A stretch of 64,000 nucleotides of DNA. Source: Schizochytrium sp. CCTCC M209059. Taxonomy: Eukaryota > Sar > Bigyra > Thraustochytrida > Thraustochytriidae. Shown piece by piece: positions 57,361 through 64,000 of this stretch; within the stretch, counting starts at the first letter, position 1; every line of letters begins with the position of its first letter. A program made the position numbers and the translations under genes. The stretch is taken from the NCBI GenBank assembly GCA_000818945.1, contig KN805377.1, forward strand, positions 565,991 to 629,990, read 5' to 3'. The notes under the pieces are model-generated. The model worked only from the letters and a program-made list of their open reading frames with translations. It was not told the origin of the DNA and made no database searches.

Positions 57361-60246
57361 TTAGGCTTGCTCACCGTCCTCTTCGTCTTCCTCTTCGCCT
57401 TCGTCGCCCTCTTCGATATTCCCCGACACGTCCCCAAAGAGGGTCGTGTCAGGTGCCCCCTTGGCGCCACTTTCGGCAACGTCACCACCATGATTAAAAC
57501 CTAAATCTCCGGCTGCTCCAAGATGTTCTTCCTCCTCTTCATTGTCCTCATCTTCGAGATCGACGCCATATCGGTTTGCAAACGTGTTGAACTGATGCAC
57601 GGAGCTGATTCGACCGAGCAACTTGCTCTCCAGACGGTGGCTCGTGTCTGAGCGAGGCATTCGCCCACTCTGCTGAGCCTGCCAAGAGTCTTCATCCTCT
57701 TCGTCGCTTGTGATGCGATCGCGTCTCTCATACGGATCGGCATGCGAAGCAGCTGGAAAAGATCCGAACATGGGCGACTTGGGACTGCCGCTGTCAAGAT
57801 CATCGTCGTCAAGTTCACCTTCGGTGCTGTCGTCATCCATGCTCCTTGCACGAAAGACAGAGTACGAGGCCACGCGGCTCATTGGAATGCCAGCGGCGTC
57901 GTGAATCGAAGGCCCACCTCGCGCCGAGCCAACGTCTGTGGTGAGCTGCTCCATATCAACGTCCTGGGCCGTGCCGTGGGGCCCGGGCGCGTCGAAAGCA
58001 AGGGAGCGTTGGAAGCCGCCAGAACGCCCGTTTGCTCTTCCGCCGCGCCGGCGCTGCTGTAGCTTGCGCTCAAGGCGGGCGATCTGCGACTGCATGGCAT
58101 GGACACAATCGTCGAGCATGAACTCGACCATGCAGCGGCGGCGAATGCTCTGCAGCTTTGGCCATGTGATGCGCTCGCCCTCTTGGATACACGCCGCATA
58201 CTCTGCTTCGGACGGGTTGCGCAAGAGCGTGAAGAAGTCGCTCGCGCGGACACGCGGGTAGATTGTCACGTCACCCGAGTATTTTTGCGTGAGTACCGGA
58301 ATCAGGCCCTTGAGAGGTCCGAAGATTGTGCTCTTCATGCCAAAGCTTGCGGCGTGCTTGAGGTAGCTACGCCCTTGGTCCCGTGCAAATTGCGTGAGTC
58401 GGCCAATTGCTGCAAAGAAGCGCCGATCCAGGGACGAGAGTTCCTCGAGATCGCTGTGCTCGTGCGGCGCGAGAATGGCGCCGTGGGGGTTCACTTGGGA
58501 GCAAATCGAGTGATTCATGTTGAAGAGCTCCGAGAGGCGCTCCATGGGCAGGTCGGCTTCGAGCGAACCATCAATCCATGTCAAACCAGCAGGATTGTAC
58601 GGCTCCAGCGTGCCCTCGAGCGTCTTGACCATGAGTGTCACAGGCGCAAAGACACCGGGGATGCAGCAACTCGCGCACGAGGCGGACCACAAGGTCACGT
58701 ATGGCGCAGTTAGGTAGTTGAGCAGGTTGGGGACCTCGCGGTCACCTCCGTGAGGAGTCACGGTAATGTTGACAATGCGGCCAGTTCTGTCGAAAGCTTC
58801 CTGAAAAGTCATGTCCCCCACAATGTTGCGAATCGCCGTCTTGAGAACGTCAATGTCGAGAAGAGTCTTGGAGTCGATCCAGCGCGGCAGCAGCTTGCGC
58901 AGAATCATAATGTAAGAGGGAAAGGGGGGAGGCAGGAGCATCAGCAAGGTGCCCAAAAGGCTGTTGCCACCGTTCGTCTCGCCCGTGAATGCAGCGAGCA
59001 AAGATTTCTTAATGTACTCGGGAGGTTCCGTACCCTGCAAAATCGCCTGAAGACCAGTGTCGATCGAGTCGGAGCGGCCGAAGAAACGCAGGTTCATTTT
59101 CTCGGGGTTAAAGAGCTCTGCCACGATTTCCTCATCATTTTTGCATGCTAGCACCGCGGCGATAATTGAGCCGGCGGAGCTGCCAGATATCACACGAGGC
59201 AGGAGACGGTGCTCGAGTAGAGTCTTGACGACGCCAACATGATAAAGTCCCATGCGGGCGCCTCCAGAAAGAAGAAGCGCGGAGCGTCCGAATGAGTGGC
59301 GCGTCTCTGCAAAGAAGTCGAGCCGCAAGCGCGCCTTGGAAAGTTTCTCTTCAATACTCATGGATCCTCGACCGTTGATCTTGGATGGTGTGTCAGCGCC
59401 AGGATTAAGTTCTGAGCCAGGTGTGGCCTTGTCGACTTCGGGAGTTCTGACAGGGTCCACGCCACCGTGCGCGTCTGTCCGCGTGGTCGGCGCTGAGAGC
59501 ACATCTTGGTCCATGCAGAGGAGCTCCTCGAGTTCGTCGGGGACTTGGCCCGTCGCGATGAGGCCAAAGGCGCAGCACACTACAGAAACGTACCGCTGCA
59601 TCGCCTGGCGCACGAGGGGATGGAATTGGTCGTGACCAAAGTGTTTGCGCAAGAGGTCGCTTCGAAGCTCGAAGGTCAGTCTGCGCACGTCATTGTTCAC
59701 GATAAAGGCGCGGTAGCGCTCTACCTTTCCCGTGAGCTGGGCGACGATCTTGCGCTGACTCGGGTCGAGCGGGACTTCTGCCGAGCCGAGCACGTTAAGG
59801 TAGGCTTTCTCGGCCTCACGGTACTCGGGATAGGACTTGGCAGCGTCCATCTTGGCTCGGAAATGCGCCATGTTGCGGCCCCGTTCGGTGAACATGAGAA
59901 TTCGCGCCCGCAATCGCTTGTACGTGTACCCGCCTGCCTGATAGAATGTCTGAAAGGCGATCGCGGCGGCGACATTGCGAAAAAGAATTTCAGGATAGAA
60001 TGCCATTCTGAGCATGCGCAGCACAAAGCGCAGGATTCGCCAGACCAGGTCCAAGGCAAAGTGCCGCCCTGGGTTCCGCGCCGGTAGCATAAAATCTGAG
60101 GGGGAAAGTCCGCAGAGCATGAGGGTTGTCTTGGCGTGCAGTTTGGCCATCGACGCCATGGCACGCACGATCGCCATCGCGACCCTCACAGGCAGCATGA
60201 GCGGCCCCAGGGCCTGAGCAAGGTCCTGATCTGCTGCGTTAGGCAT
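57361..60246 (-). CDS. Patatin-type triacylglycerol lipase, SDP1/TGL4-like
   Basis: A 961-residue intronless protein. The N-terminus has hydrophobic and basic segments (about 15-90). A DUF3336-type region follows (YREAEKAYLNVLGSAEVP to LRSDLLRKHFG, about residues 140-205), the domain typical of SDP1 and yeast Tgl3/4/5. A disordered insert precedes the patatin core: oxyanion SGGARMGLYHVGVVKTLLE, nucleophile S357 in ISGSSAGSII, and catalytic D559 in WIDGSLEADLPM. The acidic, Ser-rich C-terminal third (about 730-961) is disordered and may be phosphoregulated. The family hydrolyses TAG on oil bodies, and some have phospholipase or acyltransferase side activities. A TAG lipase fits an oleaginous protist. 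Confidence 0.93.
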   Translation of the reverse strand: MPNAADQDLAQALGPLMLPVRVAMAIVRAMASMAKLHAKTTLMLCGLSPSDFMLPARNPGRHFALDLVWRILRFVLRMLRMAFYPEILFRNVAAAIAFQTFYQAGGYTYKRLRARILMFTERGRNMAHFRAKMDAAKSYPEYREAEKAYLNVLGSAEVPLDPSQRKIVAQLTGKVERYRAFIVNNDVRRLTFELRSDLLRKHFGHDQFHPLVRQAMQRYVSVVCCAFGLIATGQVPDELEELLCMDQDVLSAPTTRTDAHGGVDPVRTPEVDKATPGSELNPGADTPSKINGRGSMSIEEKLSKARLRLDFFAETRHSFGRSALLLSGGARMGLYHVGVVKTLLEHRLLPRVISGSSAGSIIAAVLACKNDEEIVAELFNPEKMNLRFFGRSDSIDTGLQAILQGTEPPEYIKKSLLAAFTGETNGGNSLLGTLLMLLPPPFPSYIMILRKLLPRWIDSKTLLDIDVLKTAIRNIVGDMTFQEAFDRTGRIVNITVTPHGGDREVPNLLNYLTAPYVTLWSASCASCCIPGVFAPVTLMVKTLEGTLEPYNPAGLTWIDGSLEADLPMERLSELFNMNHSICSQVNPHGAILAPHEHSDLEELSSLDRRFFAAIGRLTQFARDQGRSYLKHAASFGMKSTIFGPLKGLIPVLTQKYSGDVTIYPRVRASDFFTLLRNPSEAEYAACIQEGERITWPKLQSIRRRCMVEFMLDDCVHAMQSQIARLERKLQQRRRGGRANGRSGGFQRSLAFDAPGPHGTAQDVDMEQLTTDVGSARGGPSIHDAAGIPMSRVASYSVFRARSMDDDSTEGELDDDDLDSGSPKSPMFGSFPAASHADPYERRDRITSDEEDEDSWQAQQSGRMPRSDTSHRLESKLLGRISSVHQFNTFANRYGVDLEDEDNEEEEEHLGAAGDLGFNHGGDVAESGAKGAPDTTLFGDVSGNIEEGDEGEEEDEEDGEQA

Positions 60247-60756
60247 TCTGCCGGCGTCCTTCCTCCCGTGCCCTCGGCAACGCCCTTCCTCGGCAAGATA
60301 AAGATAAACGTCTGCTGCTCGCTCGCTGCACGCGCGAGTCGCGAGGGTCTCGGGGCCCTCAAGCCGGCCGCCCGGACGCGGTCGCCGCCAGGCTCAGCGC
60401 GCGAGCGCGCGAGCGAGCGAGCCGCACGCTGGCCACGCCCTGCGCTCGGGCCTGGTCTGCTCGGGCTGGGGCGGGCTGGGTCCTGCCTGTTGGGGCCGGG
60501 ATCTATCTCTCTTCCGCCGCCCGGGTCCTGCCGCGCGTTGGCCGTCCGCTCTCGCGCCGAGCGCCCTCTCCCTCCCCCGCGCACGGGGGTCTGCGGCGGC
60601 GGGCGGGCGCAGGCGAGCCGCGCGCTTGCTCGGTCCGGGGTGCGGCGCAGCGCAGCGCTTTGCAAAAGCTTTCTGGCGCTTTCAATGTCAATGTTGCTCT
60701 CGATGCATCATGACGCTCGGTGTAGGCCTAGGCCTAGATAGAATAAATGTCAAGGC

Positions 60757-60757
60757 T

Positions 60758-60792
<35 letters not shown>

Positions 60793-60952
60793 CTCTCGTC
60801 AATGTCACCACTGCTTTCGATGTTGCTTTGCTCTGCTCTGCTCTGCTCTGCTTTGCGCTCGTGCAAAACGCAGTGCACTTGTCCTTTCACGCAGGCGATC
60901 GAGGACGAGGCGAAGCAGCAGCAGCAGAAGAAGAAGAAGAAGAAGAAGAAGC
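60757..60952. repeat. (TTTC)n, (CTCTG)n and (GCA/GAA)n microsatellites
   Basis: A (TTTC)n run at 60757-60793, (CTCTG)n pentamers at about 60830-60850 and a GCA then GAA run at 60914-60952, all in non-coding sequence. Confidence 0.92.
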
Positions 60953-61075
60953 AGTGCAGCAGAAGCAGGAGCAGGAGCAGACGGAGAAGAGGCGGCCAGA
61001 AGCGCGGCTTTGCGCTCTGCATTACACGGCCGAATAACGCGTAAAAGACCTATGTTTGTGAGTTAAGTCCTATTT

Positions 61076-61101
61076 TATTCGGCGCTTGGACGCGCCGAAT
61101 A
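61076..61101. other. Perfect 10-bp hairpin, candidate structured RNA or regulatory element
   Basis: TATTCGGCGC (61076-61085) and GCGCCGAATA (61092-61101) are exactly complementary around the loop TTGGAC. A further CGGCCGAATA lies at about 61027-61036. It sits about 730 bp upstream of the membrane-protein start. Whether it acts as RNA or as a DNA site is unknown. Confidence 0.5.
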
Positions 61102-61239
61102 CGTGTTGAGCCGTTAAGGTTTTGGTTTGTTTCGGCTTGACCCTTACAGATAGTTGTTGTTCACTCGACTCAGCGTTGCCGCGGCCGGGCCGCGGCCGTG
61201 GCGGCGTCGCGAGTGAGAGTCGGACTCCTGGCTGAAGCC

Positions 61240-61259
61240 AGAGAGAGAGAGAGAGAGAG
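61240..61259. repeat. (AG)n dinucleotide repeat
   Basis: Ten AG units in the promoter region of the membrane-protein gene. Confidence 0.9.
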
Positions 61260-61828
61260 CGACTGCGACTGCGACCAGCTTGTAAGCTGAACTAGGCGCT
61301 ACGATCACATTTTCTTCCTCTCCATGTTCCAGGGACGGTTTCAAGCTCAGAAAAGTGGATAAGATGCTGCTAGCACAATGTCAACTTTGGGGTAAAGCTG
61401 CTGTTTTTAGGGTCATCAGTCACTATCGCACCCACTCACTTTGCTTCCAAGATGGTGTCATACAAGCGAAAAACACGCCATCAAGCTAGATTTGCCATTC
61501 TGAGTCGTTTGCCGGGGTACTTATATGGAACCACCTAACTAACATAAGGCCAAGGTCGGGCAGCAGACCAAGGCCTAGGCAGGGCTTATGTTTCATATAG
61601 GCCGAAACCAAGTGAGCGTCATGATTCAACCGTGGCCAGCGCAGGTAACTAGCACTATGGGTTGCTCCATGCTGCACCGGATATGTGCGCTAGGAAAACA
61701 GTGCGTGGATTACGCCTTCATTTCAGATTTAGCAAAGCCACGCGTCTCTGCGCCGGCAGCGTTTGCCGGCGTGGGCACCGAGTGCCGGGCACAGGGCCGG
61801 GCACACGGGACGTACATCCAACGTAAGG

Positions 61829-63772
61829 ATGTCGGCCCTGCCGCTAGAGGACGTGGCAGGGTCTGCAAGCAGCGCCACTTCAATACATGAGACGGCGCTG
61901 GTGAACACACAGCACACGACTCTGCACGAAAGCGCCTTAAATAGTAGCGCAGCAAATGTCGAAGCTCCCAAGCGCATTGGTAACGTCGGACTTGAATCGA
62001 ATTTCGTGAAAGACGCAAGAGTCACACTCGTGGTTCCCAATGAGATTCCCTTTGTTATTGACTCATCTGAGACCTTTGCCAAGATGATTTTTGGGAAAAG
62101 AGTGGCGAATGCCATATGGAAACTCTTTCACGGCTTTAGTTTCCTCTTCATCATGCTGGTAACCTTTAGTGTTCTTGCGCCGGGCATCGTTATTGACCTT
62201 CACTATAAGACACACATTTCGCTGGTGGGCATTCTCAACCTTGTAGCGCAAATTGCTTTGGTCTTATACATGAATCCAAAGCTATTTGTCCACGCAATCT
62301 CGCAATTCGAATTGCAATATTCATCGGCGAACGTATTTGGTGCAATTGTTACCGCAATGTGCATGTTCAAGGATTGGCACGTCAAGCTTGGACTGCTCAG
62401 TGGTTCTGTCGTTCTTCTCAACTTGGCTTTCTCGGACGCCTGGCCATCTCGCTTGCGGAGACGGACGAGTCGGGTTTTCGGGCCTCTCATGCTCATCTAT
62501 TCAACGGCAGTCCTTTCGTCCTTTTATGTAGGGTGGGCGCGACCAGATCGAACATCAGTAGTCTTTCTCGGCGTGCATATCGACCTCGTTGCTCGATTCA
62601 GTGGTTTCGCAATAATTACAATCTTACTGCAGTGCAAAGGACTGTACGTTGCCTTTTTTCGCCATCCAGATCGACTTCCCATATTTTGGTTCAATTTGCG
62701 AGTGCGTCACAATGCCAAACAAAACGGACTTCAGAACCTGCTGGGCTTGAATTCAGTGTTGACGCGACGCGACGGGCTCTCTCAGGAGCTACGGCGCGCA
62801 AAGACAAAGAGACTCAGCTCAGTCGCCAGAGTTTATGCCGCGGGAGACACGAGTGCTTTTGGAGAAGGGATCGTCGCGCTGGATCGCGTCGCAAAGGTTG
62901 GAGTCCGCGTGCTCTTGGAGCACGAAGAAGCAGGGGGTCAGAAACGCAACGTCACGACGCGAATCGTCTATGCGGAGGGTCTTCCCTTTGTTGTCGACGC
63001 GCGCGACACCATCGGGAAACGTTGGTTCGGAACAACGTTCGCGGGCTATTGTTCCTATTGGGTTCGAAACAGAGCTCTGGCCGTGAGCACAGTCCTTGCT
63101 TTCACGATCGGAGAGATTACAGCGGTTCTTTGCAGTTTTGAGCGCTTCACCTATCTTGGAATCATACCACTTTGCACGCTTATTCCTGTTGGTGCAATCT
63201 GGTTTTTCCTCTACAACGTCACGCTCATGCACAGATTGCTGCGCACATGGAGCGTCATTTATTTCATCTCTGTTCTGTGGATAGGAACAGCTGCTTGGGT
63301 CGTTGTGTTGTCAAATAATCTTTCGCGAATAGGTGTGATTGCTATGGCGATCACGGAGTCCTTTGCGAGCTGTATGGACGCTTTCCCAAGCAAACTTCTG
63401 CATGGTTATCTCCGTGCCATTATTACCATACCTGTATTATTGTTCAACATCGGCGCCTTCTGGGGACTCTTTTTTGGCGTTTACGACATGGTGAACTATT
63501 CACTCTCTTTACCGGACATCTTCCCAGGCTTTCAGCTCAGCTACGTTGATGTCGTTCTGTCTTCTCTCTTTTCAACCACGATTTATTGTTTTCGGAACGT
63601 AATCGCCTGCATTCGTCGACCAAATTGTTTTGTCAACCTCGTCATGCCGGCAAGAGCATCGCGCGCCTCTGCTACTCTTGCAAACGCTGTAATTCGTGTT
63701 TTTGGAGACGCCGTTGAGGCATCCATAAGCCCCCGAGATATGAGTAATGAAGGCGATTCGGTCGCAAGATAG
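61829..63772 (+). CDS. Internally duplicated polytopic membrane protein, unknown family
   Basis: A 647-residue intronless protein from the first ATG (upstream frame opens at TTG). It consists of two similar halves. Each begins with a soluble segment ending in a conserved motif, NEIPFVIDSSETFAK (P74-D78) in the first and EGLPFVVDARDTIGK (P386-D390) in the second, 312 residues apart, followed by a short Phe-Gly-Lys/Thr stretch and about six membrane segments. The linker between halves (about 290-350) is basic. N-terminal 60 residues are polar with no signal peptide. It looks like a gene-internal duplication. I recognise no transporter or enzyme motif, so function is unknown. Confidence 0.75.
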   Translation: MSALPLEDVAGSASSATSIHETALVNTQHTTLHESALNSSAANVEAPKRIGNVGLESNFVKDARVTLVVPNEIPFVIDSSETFAKMIFGKRVANAIWKLFHGFSFLFIMLVTFSVLAPGIVIDLHYKTHISLVGILNLVAQIALVLYMNPKLFVHAISQFELQYSSANVFGAIVTAMCMFKDWHVKLGLLSGSVVLLNLAFSDAWPSRLRRRTSRVFGPLMLIYSTAVLSSFYVGWARPDRTSVVFLGVHIDLVARFSGFAIITILLQCKGLYVAFFRHPDRLPIFWFNLRVRHNAKQNGLQNLLGLNSVLTRRDGLSQELRRAKTKRLSSVARVYAAGDTSAFGEGIVALDRVAKVGVRVLLEHEEAGGQKRNVTTRIVYAEGLPFVVDARDTIGKRWFGTTFAGYCSYWVRNRALAVSTVLAFTIGEITAVLCSFERFTYLGIIPLCTLIPVGAIWFFLYNVTLMHRLLRTWSVIYFISVLWIGTAAWVVVLSNNLSRIGVIAMAITESFASCMDAFPSKLLHGYLRAIITIPVLLFNIGAFWGLFFGVYDMVNYSLSLPDIFPGFQLSYVDVVLSSLFSTTIYCFRNVIACIRRPNCFVNLVMPARASRASATLANAVIRVFGDAVEASISPRDMSNEGDSVAR

Positions 63773-64000
63773 TTGACTTCATGGTTTTCTCGTCGAAAAA
63801 AGCGCTAAAAGGTGGTTGCTATATTACTTTTTGTGAAGCGCCGGATGGAAATTCTGTTTCGCGAGGCGAACGAATTTCTCTTTCAAACGCTTTTACGAAC
63901 CAATTGACCGAGCTTTCAGTATCTCAGAAAGTGTTGCTGTTCAATTCGCATACCGCTTACTCTTTCATTCTTAGCAGCACTGCGCGTGCCTAAAGTATTA

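Larger units (their letters stand above)
60247..61828. other. Divergent spacer of 1.6 kb between lipase and membrane-protein genes
   Basis: Promoter regions of both genes with several microsatellites and a perfect hairpin, listed separately. Contains TAGGCCTAGGCCTAG at 60723-60736 and AAGGCCTAGG near 61570. No protein gene recognised. Confidence 0.6.

Noticed and set aside
61144..61344. Minus-strand frame with a hydrophobic Ser/Leu/Val stretch
   Set aside because: Opens with TTG, contains no ATG and crosses the AG repeat; no support as a gene.
63781..63993. 70-codon ATG frame 8 bp after the membrane-protein stop
   Set aside because: No domain or conserved motif; most likely 3' UTR of the preceding gene.

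Overview
This is nuclear DNA from a compact eukaryotic genome with the standard genetic code, dense gene packing on both strands, mostly intronless genes and a few short GT-AG introns (95-152 nt). Kinesin-2 (a flagellar transport motor), TFIIH helicase XPD, SEM1/DSS1, a plant/yeast SDP1-type TAG lipase and a plant/protist-type truncated haemoglobin, together with GC-rich coding sequence and many microsatellites, suggest a heterotrophic stramenopile, most likely a thraustochytrid (Labyrinthulomycetes). That assignment is inference. No organellar, viral or transposon gene was recognised.

Layout. 1-9.2 kb: SLC49-like transporter, enolase-superfamily enzyme (one intron), ULP2/SENP6-type SUMO protease (-), TLC-domain membrane protein. 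9.9-16 kb: three minus-strand genes (sulfotransferase-like protein, PP2C phosphatase, divergent Ser/Thr kinase). 16-24.3 kb: a gene-poor island whose only convincing coding signals are four short minus-strand ORFs (71, 53, 62 and 56 codons), all starting Met-Thr and sharing a C-terminal motif of the type SRPR-M/L-ET-V/A-x-x-LP-x-Y/F. They look like a tandem family of undescribed small proteins. 24.3-32.2 kb: PPR protein, RecD2-like helicase with a possible mitochondrial presequence, and XPD, all minus. 33-44 kb: SEM1/DSS1; a 2275-residue multidomain protein (pseudo-receiver, catalytically dead alpha/beta-hydrolase, IQ motifs, coiled coil, SAM, ankyrin) transcribed divergently from kinesin-2. 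44.5-52.6 kb: truncated haemoglobin, GST-C protein, ATX1-type copper chaperone (one intron) followed by a decayed copy of its second exon, an atypical ARF-like GTPase (three exons) and an RNF10-like RING protein. 53-64 kb: a hyperacidic nuclear-type protein, FAAH-like amidase, SDP1-type patatin lipase and an internally duplicated polytopic membrane protein.

There are no operons; neighbours are arranged head-to-head or tail-to-tail with 0.1-1.5 kb gaps. The divergent gaps are rich in short tandem repeats (GGCATGGC-, CATGCCATACGC- and GGCACGGCA-like, GCTC runs) and in the palindromic motif CTAGGCCTAG, which recurs mainly outside genes. Likely functional groupings, by inference: kinesin-2, the IQ/SAM/ankyrin giant and possibly the ARF-like GTPase (flagellum); amidase and lipase (lipid turnover); SUMO protease, RNF10 and SEM1 (protein turnover); XPD and RecD2-like helicase (DNA metabolism).

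Several long reading frames only open with TTG or GTG. For these I took the first in-frame ATG as the start (SUMO protease, TLC protein, kinase, haemoglobin, GST protein, amidase, membrane protein).
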